DNA from: an uncultured Sutterella sp.
GTDB lineage: Bacteria; Pseudomonadota; Gammaproteobacteria; Burkholderiales; Burkholderiaceae_F
Reading direction: 5' to 3'
NCBI GenBank assembly: GCA_905197905.1
Contig: CAJKAP010000002.1
Coordinates: 1 to 64,000, forward strand
Length of the DNA: 64,000 bases
Shown here: piece by piece, positions 27,611 through 35,509 of the stretch
How positions within the stretch are numbered: the first letter of the stretch is position 1
Layout of the letters: each line of letters begins with the position of its first letter
The notes under the pieces: generated by a model
What the model was told of the DNA's origin: nothing
The model's database searches: none
What the model saw: only the letters and a program-made list of their open reading frames with translations
Position numbers and translations under genes: made by a program

Positions 27611-28162
27611 TTATGCGGTGAGCGCTGTTTTCATTTGAGATAAACTAGCGCGGATCGAACCATCTAAAAGCTTGTCGCCAACACGAATCCGGACTCCACC
27701 AATTAGATCGGGATTAACCACGACCACAGGGTGAAGGGTCAAGCCAGAAAACTTCTTAGAAAGCGTCTCCATCAAACTGCCAAGTTCAGCAGGAGAGAGT
27801 TCAAAGGCTGTCTCAATATGAGCGTCAGCCACACCTTCAGACAAAAGTTTCAGCTCGCGGAACTGAGTGGCAATCTCTGGCAAAGCTTCCACACGGCTGT
27901 TTTCGATGACCACACGCAAGAGGTTTAAGGCAGCTTGCGAAGCAGGCTTGCCACAAACCCCAGTGATCAGGTCGAACAATTGAGCGTTGGTCAGCTTTGG
28001 ATCGCCAACCATAGAAGCCGCCTGAGGATCACGAGCGAACAAAGCAAAAGCTTCAACCGCTTCTAGAGTCTGAGCCATTTCTTCTGCGCCAGCATTACGA
28101 TCTTTCAGAGCATCCATAAGAGCCTGAGCGTAGGGGCGCGCAATCGTCGAAAGTTCAGCCAT
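27611..28162 (-). CDS. atpH: F1 ATP synthase delta subunit
   Basis: Peripheral-stalk subunit (OSCP equivalent) that links F1 to the b dimer. The 183 residues include the conserved N-terminal ARPYAQALMDAL and the C-terminal PVVVVNPDLIGGVRIRVGDK with DGSIRASLSQM. It starts 2 bp after the atpF stop, so the two are coupled. Confidence 0.96.
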   Translation of the reverse strand: MAELSTIARPYAQALMDALKDRNAGAEEMAQTLEAVEAFALFARDPQAASMVGDPKLTNAQLFDLITGVCGKPASQAALNLLRVVIENSRVEALPEIATQFRELKLLSEGVADAHIETAFELSPAELGSLMETLSKKFSGLTLHPVVVVNPDLIGGVRIRVGDKLLDGSIRASLSQMKTALTA

Positions 28163-28164
28163 AG

Positions 28165-28635
28165 TTACAGCTTCGCCTTCAACTGTTCAAGCAACTGGGC
28201 ATGAACAGTTTTATCAACTTCGCGACTCAAGATCTGTTCTGCACCGGCAACTGCCAAGACAGCCACTTCATCACGGAGAGTATTTCGAGCACGCTGCATT
28301 TCCTGAGCGGCTTCAGCGCGAGCATTTTCAATGATGCGTTCAGCTTCGACCTGGGCCTGAGCTTTAGCTTCATCGATAATGGACTGAGCGCGTTTTTCGC
28401 CGTCAGAAACGATTGTAGAAGCGCGAGAACGAGCATCGGCTTCGATCGCCTTGCCCTGTTCTGTCGCTACCGCCAAGGCTTGTTCGCTCTTGTTAGCAGC
28501 GGCCAAACCATCGGCGATCTTCTTTTGTCGCTCTTCAATCGCATGGATCAAAGGCGGCCAAATGTACTTCATAGTGATCCAAGCACCAATGAAGAACACG
28601 ATCATCTGAATAAACAGAGAGGCATTAATGTTCAT
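28165..28635 (-). CDS. atpF: Fo ATP synthase b subunit
   Basis: Peripheral stalk; the 156 residues equal the E. coli length. A single N-terminal membrane helix (6-26) leads through the conserved KYIWPPLIHAIEERQKKIADG into a long charged coiled coil. It lies 106 bp from atpE, a gap that holds a hairpin. Confidence 0.96.
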   Translation of the reverse strand: MNINASLFIQMIVFFIGAWITMKYIWPPLIHAIEERQKKIADGLAAANKSEQALAVATEQGKAIEADARSRASTIVSDGEKRAQSIIDEAKAQAQVEAERIIENARAEAAQEMQRARNTLRDEVAVLAVAGAEQILSREVDKTVHAQLLEQLKAKL

Positions 28636-28651
28636 TGTTGAACCCCGTTCA

Positions 28652-28693
28652 CGTTAACTACACCCTCAGGCCTTCTGTAGAGCGTAGTTAACG
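28652..28693 (-). other. Intercistronic hairpin between atpE and atpF
   Basis: A perfect 10-bp stem, CGTTAACTAC (28652-28661) with GTAGTTAACG (28684-28693), encloses 22 nt. There is no T run. It follows atpE, whose product is needed in about ten copies per enzyme, so it may protect the 3' end of atpBE messages or partly attenuate transcription. Confidence 0.5.
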
Positions 28694-28741
28694 GCGTCAT
28701 AAAAAGAAAAGACGTAATTGTGTTTTTGAAAAAACAAGCAA

Positions 28742-28984
28742 TTAGCCGACGAACGGGTTAGCAAAGGCGAACATCATAGCGATACCGACACCGATCAAGA
28801 AGGCGGCGTCGATAAGACCAGCCAAGAGGAACATCTTGGTCTGGAGAGTTTCCATGAGCTCGGGCTGGCGAGCGGAGGATTCGAGGTACTTAGAACCCAT
28901 AATACCAATACCAAGGCAGGCACCGACAGCACCAAGACTAATAATCAAGCCACAAGCAAGAGCCACGAAAGCGACGTTGGTCAT
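28742..28984 (-). CDS. atpE: Fo ATP synthase c subunit (proteolipid)
   Basis: Forms the membrane rotor ring. The 80 residues are two membrane helices joined by the polar loop SSARQPELM. The first is glycine-rich (GAVGACLGIGIMG). The ion-binding carboxylate is Asp59 in GLIDAAFLIG. The second helix lacks the E-S/T pair of sodium-type rings, so proton coupling is expected (inference from motif). The sequence is close to that of other Burkholderiales. Confidence 0.96.
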   Translation of the reverse strand: MTNVAFVALACGLIISLGAVGACLGIGIMGSKYLESSARQPELMETLQTKMFLLAGLIDAAFLIGVGIAMMFAFANPFVG

Positions 28985-29046
28985 TTAAAACTCCTAAATC
29001 TTAAAAAAGGGAGCAAAACTAAAGAAAGAAAGAAAAATGTTGATTG

Positions 29047-29871
29047 TTAATGACTGCTATGAGCTTGGCCAATATAGACCAGGGTCAACATCATAAAGAT
29101 GAAGGCCTGCAATAAGACAATCAACACGTGGAAAAGCCACCAGCCTAAACCGGCAAGGACCTGCCCGACACCTGCACCGATCATCCCAAGCGGACCATGT
29201 TCAAGCATGTAACCACCGAGGAGAGCGAGAAGGAAGAATAACAATTCACCAGCATACATGTTGCCGAAAAGTCGCATGCCCAAAGACACGAACTTGGCTA
29301 AGTATTCGATGATATTGAGTAAAAGGTTGAAGACCCATAAGGCGGGATGAGAACCAAAAGGAGCCGTGAAGAGTTCTTTTATGAACCCGCCAGCGCCTTT
29401 GATCTTGATGCCGTAATAAACCATTAACAGCACCACACCGAGCGACATCCCCAACGTACCATTCAAGTCAGCAGTCGGAAGAGGACGCAAGTGATCGAGC
29501 CCCATTGGATGAGCAATAGCTGGCAAGAGATCAACCGGAATTAAGTCGATAGCGTTCATCAACGCAACCCAGCAAAACACTGTCAAAGCAAGCGGAGCGA
29601 TGAATGTACGGTCGCCATGCACAATGTTCTTGGCCTGATTATTGACCAATTCCACCAACATTTCGACAGCGCATTGCATCTTCCCTGGAACCCCAGATGT
29701 AGCTTTCTTTGCGCCAGCACGCAGGATAAGAAACATGCACACCAAAGTCAACAAAGAGAAGAAGATGGTGTCATAGTTAATTACGGAAAAATCAACAATC
29801 GACTGCTTGGCAGATGCCAAGTGAGCCATATGATGTTGAATATATTCAGTAGCGGTAAGGCCGTTTGCCAT
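29047..29871 (-). CDS. atpB: Fo ATP synthase a subunit
   Basis: Stator channel subunit, 274 residues with five or six membrane helices. The essential arginine is in SLGMRLFGNMYAGELLF, and the C-terminal helix ends in VYIGQAHSSH. NAIDLIPVDLLP is the usual family segment. It is preceded by atpI. Confidence 0.97.
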   Translation of the reverse strand: MANGLTATEYIQHHMAHLASAKQSIVDFSVINYDTIFFSLLTLVCMFLILRAGAKKATSGVPGKMQCAVEMLVELVNNQAKNIVHGDRTFIAPLALTVFCWVALMNAIDLIPVDLLPAIAHPMGLDHLRPLPTADLNGTLGMSLGVVLLMVYYGIKIKGAGGFIKELFTAPFGSHPALWVFNLLLNIIEYLAKFVSLGMRLFGNMYAGELLFFLLALLGGYMLEHGPLGMIGAGVGQVLAGLGWWLFHVLIVLLQAFIFMMLTLVYIGQAHSSH

Positions 29872-29883
29872 GGATACCGATCC

Positions 29884-30258
29884 CTAGTGTTTTTTGAACA
29901 AAATTACAAAGTAACTGTTCACCACCGCAATTACCCCGAAGATAAACGCGGGCCAATGAAGAGTTTCGTAGTATCTGACCGTCAACACCCAGAGGAGAAT
30001 GACACTCAGAATTTTCATAAATTCCCCAAAGAAAATCCTATAAGCGCTAGGCTTGTAGTCCCTTTTTATCATCTTGGGCAGTGTCAAAGACAACGCCAGT
30101 GCAGAAGAAGGTAGAGCATAGCTCAACCCACCTAACAAAGCAGATACCCCAGCATCTTGTCCCACGAAGCAAACAAAACCCAGGGTTACCACCAAAACAA
30201 CAACATACTGCGTTAAGGAAACGCGAATAACATCAGATATTAAGTGCATCCTTAACAC
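29884..30258 (-). CDS. atpI: ATP synthase assembly-associated protein AtpI
   Basis: A 124-residue, four-helix membrane protein at the head of the ATP synthase operon, the usual place of AtpI. Family members assist c-ring assembly or magnesium handling. FVCFVGQDAGVSALLGGLSYALPS is the typical AtpI segment, quoted here only in outline. The start is uncertain: GTG 30258 has no clear ribosome-binding site, and ATG 30249 has AAGG directly against it. Confidence 0.85.
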   Translation of the reverse strand: MLRMHLISDVIRVSLTQYVVVLVVTLGFVCFVGQDAGVSALLGGLSYALPSSALALSLTLPKMIKRDYKPSAYRIFFGEFMKILSVILLWVLTVRYYETLHWPAFIFGVIAVVNSYFVILFKKH

Positions 30259-30284
30259 AATATCGGGGGAATGAAATCGGAAGC

Positions 30285-30313
30285 ATTCTAAATTCAGATG
30301 AATTTAGATACAA
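30285..30313 (-). promoter_or_regulatory. Predicted atp operon promoter with embedded palindrome
   Basis: On the minus strand, -35 TTGTAT (30308-30313) and -10 TAGAAT (30285-30290) are separated by exactly 17 bp. The spacer is filled by an inverted repeat: arms TCTAAATTCA (30287-30296) and TGAATTTAGA (30299-30308) with a 2-bp centre. It lies about 27 bp upstream of atpI. A regulator bound there would block the promoter. Confidence 0.55.
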
Positions 30314-30336
30314 CTAACCGATAGTGTTATCATATC

Positions 30337-30353
30337 TACCCATAAATAGGTAG
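30337..30353 (-). other. Small hairpin downstream of parB
   Basis: CTACC and GGTAG arms enclose 7 nt (CATAAAT, weakly). It lies about 120 bp after the parB stop in the 216-bp parB-atpI gap. A weak terminator is possible, but the following T-richness is modest. Confidence 0.25.
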
Positions 30354-30474
30354 AAATTGTAAATTAGACCTTTTCAGAGTCGGTAGTAAGAGAAATCTCC
30401 TATCCGAAAAAGTACGAGAGGCATAATAACACAACCACCGACACACTTTGTAGCGAAACAGGGGATAGAAATCG

Positions 30475-31338
30475 TTAATGTTGAATTTTATCCACAATAC
30501 CTTGCAATTGTTCAAGGTTTGCGAACTCAATGATAATTTTTCCCTTGCCTTTCTTGTTTGCCGATAGACTGACTTTAGCACCTAAGGTATCTGCTAAGGC
30601 TTCTTCGAGGCGTAAATCATCTCGCGTCTTGATAACGACTTGCGGCTTTATTGGTTTCTCTTCAGCTCGACGGCGAACCAAGGCTTCAGTCTGACGCACA
30701 TTGAGCCCTTTAGCGGCAACCTCTTTTGCCACTTGGACTTGATCGACTGGCATCAGTGTTAAAAGCGCTCTAGCATGACCCATATCAATCTCACCAACTC
30801 GTAACATTTGCTGCACTTCTTCAGCAAGATTCAATAAGCGAAGAGCATTTGTGGTCGCCGCTCGTGAACGCCCAATAGCCTGAGCGGCTTGTTCGTGAGT
30901 GTAATCAAACTCTTTGACCAATCGGTCAATTCCTAACGCCTCATCGATAGGGTTCAATCCTTCTCGCTGCAAGTTTTCAATCAGTGCCAAAGCGAGCGTT
31001 TTTTTGTCATCGAGTTGTCGGATGATGACTGGTACTTCTGTCAGACCAGCAAGCCCTGCTGCTACAAAACGGCGCTCTCCTGCCACGATTTCATAGTGAC
31101 CTTTATCTTGGGGGCGAACGATAATTGGGCTCAAGAGTCCTTGTTCTTTGATAGAGTCGGCGAGTTCTTGAAGCGATCCTTGGTCCATTGATTGGCGAGG
31201 TTGATACTCGCCAGGGACGATTTTTTCAATCGATAAATGTTCCAACTGATAGTCGCCATCTGGGAGAGCAATCTCCTCAGCAGAGTCAAACAAGGCGTCT
31301 AATCCGCGTCCCAATCCTTTTTTCTTCGCTTCAGCCAC
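30475..31338 (-). CDS. parB: Chromosome-partitioning protein ParB
   Basis: Binds parS sites and CTP to build the centromere complex. The 287 residues begin with the hallmark GLGRGLDALF. The ParB N-terminal domain has EYQPRQSM and GERRFVAAGLAGLTEVPVI (the CTP-binding box, with RF in place of the more usual RW). The helix-turn-helix is at YTHEQAAQAIGRSRAATTNAL, and a C-terminal dimerisation region follows. The start is GTG with GGAAGAG upstream. It is 35 bp after parA. I did not see a consensus parS (TGTTTCACGTGAAACA) in the window. Confidence 0.96.
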   Translation of the reverse strand: MAEAKKKGLGRGLDALFDSAEEIALPDGDYQLEHLSIEKIVPGEYQPRQSMDQGSLQELADSIKEQGLLSPIIVRPQDKGHYEIVAGERRFVAAGLAGLTEVPVIIRQLDDKKTLALALIENLQREGLNPIDEALGIDRLVKEFDYTHEQAAQAIGRSRAATTNALRLLNLAEEVQQMLRVGEIDMGHARALLTLMPVDQVQVAKEVAAKGLNVRQTEALVRRRAEEKPIKPQVVIKTRDDLRLEEALADTLGAKVSLSANKKGKGKIIIEFANLEQLQGIVDKIQH

Positions 31339-31373
31339 TTTCTCTTCCTTCGAGTTGGTGTGTATGTGTCGTA

Positions 31374-32138
31374 TCAGTGTAAGCGTTCAATCAGCTCTTG
31401 TGCACAAGCGACATAGGCTTTTGCACCTTTGCTGTTTTTATCGTAAACCACGCCAGGCATACCGTAACTAGGGGCCTCAGCCAAACGAACATTGCGTGGA
31501 ATAATCGTTTTGAAGACTTTGTCTCCAAAGTGTTGTTCCAACTGTTGGCTGACTTGTTGCTGTAAAGTAACTCGAGGGTCATACATCACACGTAACAAGG
31601 TAATGATACGCAATTGGCGATTTTTTTCGTTATAAATTCGACGTACAGTAGAAATGAGATCACTAAGCCCCTCGAGCGCATAGTACTCACATTGCATAGG
31701 AATCAAGATGCCATCCGCACAACAGAAAGCATTTAGCGTCAACATCGAAAGGCTCGGCGGGCAATCAATCAGTACATAGTTGTATCGATCTAACACTGGC
31801 TCTAAGGCCTTTTTCAAACGAGTGTCTCGATACTCTAAGGCCAACAACTCTACTTCTGCACCAGCAAGCTCTCGATTAGCAGGCAGTACATCAAAGCCCC
31901 CAACTTCAGAATGTTGGACGACGTCGTCAAAAGAAAGAGTACCTAATAAGAGTTCGTACACGGTTTTTTTCAGATTTCTCTTGTCAACTCCAGTTCCCAT
32001 GGTTCCATTACCTTGGGGGTCTAAGTCAATCAAAAGCACTCGTTTTCCTTGCTCAACAAGCGCAGCTGCTAAATTAACAGCGGTTGTTGTCTTGCCTACG
32101 CCGCCTTTTTGGTTCGCAATACAGAGAATATGAGTCAT
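31374..32138 (-). CDS. parA: Chromosome-partitioning ATPase ParA (Soj)
   Basis: Walker-type ATPase that moves ParB-parS complexes. The 254 residues have the deviant P loop NQKGGVGKTTTAVNLAA, switch segments LLIDLDPQGNGTMG and LIDCPPSLSMLTLNA, and the C-terminal basic region. The start was placed at ATG 32138 to give the family N terminus MTHILCIANQKGG. It pairs with parB downstream. Confidence 0.96.
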   Translation of the reverse strand: MTHILCIANQKGGVGKTTTAVNLAAALVEQGKRVLLIDLDPQGNGTMGTGVDKRNLKKTVYELLLGTLSFDDVVQHSEVGGFDVLPANRELAGAEVELLALEYRDTRLKKALEPVLDRYNYVLIDCPPSLSMLTLNAFCCADGILIPMQCEYYALEGLSDLISTVRRIYNEKNRQLRIITLLRVMYDPRVTLQQQVSQQLEQHFGDKVFKTIIPRNVRLAEAPSYGMPGVVYDKNSKGAKAYVACAQELIERLH

Positions 32139-32208
32139 ACGCCCAACAATCAATAATCAAACAATCGTCTCAAAAAATTCTGAGATCCCTACTTTTATCC
32201 TAATAAGT

Positions 32209-32862
32209 TTACCTTCTTTGAGACTCTAGTCCTAACCAAAGCTCAGAGAAACCTTGCCAGCAAATCGCGACACCTAAGCAAATCAGAATGAAAGCAAAGA
32301 TACGAGCCAAAGCATCCGCACCAGCGGCTCCAACAGCCTTACTCACACGATCGCTGTAGCGATAACAAGCCCAAATTACTACGACTGTCGCTAGCGTGCC
32401 TAAAATCACACCAGTAATGTGGGGGGTGTCACGCTCTAAACTTGTTCCTAATGCTACCGAAACAGCAATACCGCCTGGTCCCGTGGTTAATGGCAACGTA
32501 AAGGGATAAAACGCCATCGACTTAAGTTTTACTCGAGACAATTCTTTGCCATTATTGGGTTGCTCGTCTTGTGTGGGCGCATTTAACGCATTCCACCCTG
32601 CTGCAAAAAGCACGCAACCCCCAGCCACACGCAGGGCGCCAACTGAAATCCCAAAAAAGCTCAAGATTAAGTGACCACAAGATAGGCACACCAACAAAAT
32701 CACGAGCGAATACATAGAAATTCGGTTAGCAACGAATCCACGATCTCTATCCGTTAACGTGGAAGTCATAGTGCTAAACACCATTGCCCCACTAAACGGG
32801 TTAATCACTGGCACGAAGGTCGAAAACGTTAACACAAAGGTACTAACAATCGTACTAAACAT
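32209..32862 (-). CDS. MarC-family integral membrane protein (second copy)
   Basis: A 217-residue UPF0056 protein with six predicted helices. It has VINPFSGAMVF near the N terminus, FFGISVGALRVAGGCVLF, and the loop PLTTGPGGIAVSVAL. The open frame runs 64 codons further upstream, into the rsmG end, but ATG 32862 has GGGAGAG before it and matches the family start. It lies between rsmG and parA, genes that usually adjoin. It shares the FFGIS-GA-R-AGG block with the copy at 10369 but is otherwise divergent. The function is unknown. Confidence 0.87.
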   Translation of the reverse strand: MFSTIVSTFVLTFSTFVPVINPFSGAMVFSTMTSTLTDRDRGFVANRISMYSLVILLVCLSCGHLILSFFGISVGALRVAGGCVLFAAGWNALNAPTQDEQPNNGKELSRVKLKSMAFYPFTLPLTTGPGGIAVSVALGTSLERDTPHITGVILGTLATVVVIWACYRYSDRVSKAVGAAGADALARIFAFILICLGVAICWQGFSELWLGLESQRR

Positions 32863-32915
32863 AAGAATTGTCTCTCCCTTAACGCTACAGAGGCATTCTT
32901 GTAATAGGGCTATTT

Positions 32916-33545
32916 TTAAAGTTTTTGCATCACCACGAGATGCCGCTCTTCTATGAGCTGAGGAACATTCATAGTGAATACGCCAACTACTTTCACATAC
33001 GATGGAAGTGCTTTCATTTCCTCTTCTGGGAATACACCTTTCATCGCTAACCAATACCCTGTAGAGGGTAGAAGATGCTCAGTCCATTCTGTGAAGTCTT
33101 TCAAACTAGCAAACGCACGTGACGTTATCACATCATATACACCCAACAATTTTTCGACTCGCGCATGATGAGCAGAAAAATTATTTAGTTTGAGTTGAAT
33201 ACTCGCTTGAGTGAGGAAAGCCGTCTTTTTGGCAACTGCATCAACTGCGGATACCTTCAAATCTGGGCGAAAAATCGCCAAAGGAATAGCAGGAAGTCCT
33301 CCACCGCTTCCCACATCCAATACCGTCTGAGCTAAAGGACACACTTTCTGAACATAAGGAACAAAGGTCGCAGAATCGAGCAAGTGATGGGTCAAAATAT
33401 CCCGATCGTTCTGAATTGCAGTCAAGTTATAAATTTTGTTCCACTTTTTTAAAAGCTCTGCATAGAGTTCTAGACGAGTCACGGTTTCATCATTATGGGT
33501 AAGACCAATCTGTGAGAGCCCTTCAATTAACTGTTCTTTAAACAT
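32916..33545 (-). CDS. rsmG: 16S rRNA (guanine527-N7)-methyltransferase RsmG
   Basis: Methylates G527 of 16S rRNA. The 209 residues include KWNKIYNLTAIQ, the SAM-binding VLDVGSGGGLPAIPLAI, and VITSRAFASLKDF. The start at ATG 33545 is 1 bp after the mnmG stop, so translation is coupled. Upstream codons in frame lie inside mnmG. Confidence 0.95.
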   Translation of the reverse strand: MFKEQLIEGLSQIGLTHNDETVTRLELYAELLKKWNKIYNLTAIQNDRDILTHHLLDSATFVPYVQKVCPLAQTVLDVGSGGGLPAIPLAIFRPDLKVSAVDAVAKKTAFLTQASIQLKLNNFSAHHARVEKLLGVYDVITSRAFASLKDFTEWTEHLLPSTGYWLAMKGVFPEEEMKALPSYVKVVGVFTMNVPQLIEERHLVVMQKL

Positions 33546-33546
33546 G

Positions 33547-35475
33547 TTAAGAGGCCTCACTCCGATCACTCTTTTTCTTCTGGTAGTAGTACTTACGCTT
33601 CAAGTAAACCAATAGTAAGGATACTGCTGCAGGTGTGACGCCAGAAATACGCGATGCTTGACCAACCGTCTCTGGTTTTACATCATTAAGTTTTTGGCGG
33701 ACTTCAAAACTCAATCCTGGAACCGATTGATAGTCAAGTTCTGCTGGGATTCGAAGAGTTTCATTCGCAAGCGTTTTTTCGATTTCATTACTCTGACGAA
33801 GAATATAACCTTCGTACTTTGTGTCGATTTCAACTTGTTCCCGTTCCGCGCTATTTAGTCCCTCTAAACCACAAACAAGGGTTCCATCCACTCTCTTCAA
33901 CGTAGCTAGTTGGTCAATTCTCACGCTAGGACGGCAAAGTAAAGACTTCAAGCTATATTCACGTTCAATCGAAGTGCCCAATACATCCTGCACGCTCGCT
34001 GGATCGAGTTGTGCTGGAGTAACCCATGTGTCTTTCAGCATTTCCTTAGTCTTCGAAATATTGTCTTGTTTACGACAGAAAGCCGACCACTGCTCATCGT
34101 CAATTAACCCTAAACGATACGCTTCTTCAGTGAGACGCATATCTGCGTTATCTTCGCGTAGGCTCAAGCGATATTCCGCACGACTCGTAAACATACGGTA
34201 GGGTTCTGTGACGCCACGAGTCGTCAAATCCTCTACCATCACGCCCAAATAAGCTTGGTCGCGACGAGGGGTCCAACCCTCTTTATCCTGCGCGCAGAGC
34301 GCTGCATTGATACCCGCCAATAGCCCTTGCGCAGCAGCTTCCTCGTAGCCAGTTGTCCCATTGATCTGACCAGCAAAAAAGAGTCTAGAAAGCGTTTGAG
34401 TTTCTAACGTTGTCTTGAGTTTTCGCGGGTCATAGAAATCGTACTCAATAGCATAACCTGGGCGCAACAAATGGGCATTTTCCAAGCCAGAAATTGCATG
34501 AATCATATCGAGCTGGACATCAAAGGGTAAGCTCGTTGAAATCCCATTGGGGTAGTACTCATTCACGCTCAAGCCTTCGGGCTCAAGGAAGATTTGATGG
34601 CTATCCTTATCCGCGAAACGCTTTACCTTATCTTCAATCGAGGGGCAGTAGCGTGGCCCAACTCCATGAATGACCCCCGTATACATCGGAGAGCGGTCAA
34701 GGTTGGCCAAAATAATGTCGTGCATCTTTTGATTAGTACGAGTAATCCAACAAGGAACCTGTTGAGGATGTTCAATGTATTTTGAAAGCGAGAAAGAAGG
34801 TACTGGATTCAAATCCCCCCACTGTTCTTGGCACTTAGAAAAATCAATCGTGCGACCATCAATACGAGCGGGAGTCCCTGTCTTCAGGCGACCTTGCGGC
34901 ATTCCTAAATCTTTAAGTCGTTCTGCAAGAGTTACGCTAGCAGGATCGCCCACGCGACCGGCAGGATAATGCTCAAGCCCCACGTGAACAAGACCATTTA
35001 AGAAGGTACCAGCCGAGAGAACCACAGCTTTTGCCATAAAGCGAACGTGCGTTTGAGTCACCACTCCAAGCACTCTATCATTTTCAACGATCAGATCGTC
35101 AGCCGCCTGTTGGAACAACCAAAGATGTTCTTGATTTTCTACACGCTGGCGCATAGCGCGTCGGTACAACTGACGATCAATCTGAGCTCGAGTTGCACGG
35201 ACAGCAGGACCTTTAGATCCGTTGAGAATACGGAATTGTATGCCTGCCTCATCAGTGACGGCCCCCATAGCACCACCCATCGCATCTAGCTCTTTCACTA
35301 AATGCCCTTTCCCAATACCACCAATTGAAGGGTTACAAGATAGTTGCCCAATAGTGTCTAGGTTATGGGTAAGAAGCAAGGTTTCACAGCCCATGCGCGC
35401 AGCAGCTAAAGCTGCTTCAATCCCCGCATGGCCACTGCCTACGACAATAACGTCAAATTTTTTTGGATATAACAT
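33547..35475 (-). CDS. mnmG: tRNA uridine-34 carboxymethylaminomethyl enzyme MnmG (GidA)
   Basis: FAD protein that with MnmE modifies the wobble uridine of certain tRNAs. The 642 residues have the N-terminal dinucleotide fold VVGSGHAGIEAALAAARMG, the signature LSCNPSIGGIGKGHLVKE, GKGHLVKELDA, and GQINGTTGYEEAAAQG. The C-terminal helical domain contacts MnmE and tRNA. It is 35 bp after mnmE, in the order mnmE-mnmG-rsmG. Confidence 0.97.
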   Translation of the reverse strand: MLYPKKFDVIVVGSGHAGIEAALAAARMGCETLLLTHNLDTIGQLSCNPSIGGIGKGHLVKELDAMGGAMGAVTDEAGIQFRILNGSKGPAVRATRAQIDRQLYRRAMRQRVENQEHLWLFQQAADDLIVENDRVLGVVTQTHVRFMAKAVVLSAGTFLNGLVHVGLEHYPAGRVGDPASVTLAERLKDLGMPQGRLKTGTPARIDGRTIDFSKCQEQWGDLNPVPSFSLSKYIEHPQQVPCWITRTNQKMHDIILANLDRSPMYTGVIHGVGPRYCPSIEDKVKRFADKDSHQIFLEPEGLSVNEYYPNGISTSLPFDVQLDMIHAISGLENAHLLRPGYAIEYDFYDPRKLKTTLETQTLSRLFFAGQINGTTGYEEAAAQGLLAGINAALCAQDKEGWTPRRDQAYLGVMVEDLTTRGVTEPYRMFTSRAEYRLSLREDNADMRLTEEAYRLGLIDDEQWSAFCRKQDNISKTKEMLKDTWVTPAQLDPASVQDVLGTSIEREYSLKSLLCRPSVRIDQLATLKRVDGTLVCGLEGLNSAEREQVEIDTKYEGYILRQSNEIEKTLANETLRIPAELDYQSVPGLSFEVRQKLNDVKPETVGQASRISGVTPAAVSLLLVYLKRKYYYQKKKSDRSEAS

Positions 35476-35509
35476 AGTGCTAAATCAGGTATTCCTTCTC
35501 TTAGAAGGA

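Noticed and set aside
26021..27643. A 540-codon open frame on the plus strand
   Set aside because: It lies fully antisense to atpA, which has intact family motifs over its whole length; the translation is low in recognisable domains and rich in His/Thr/Asn, typical of a shadow frame.
32863..33054. 64-codon upstream extension of the second MarC protein
   Set aside because: It runs into the rsmG coding end, has no MarC similarity, and ATG 32862 has a good ribosome-binding site.
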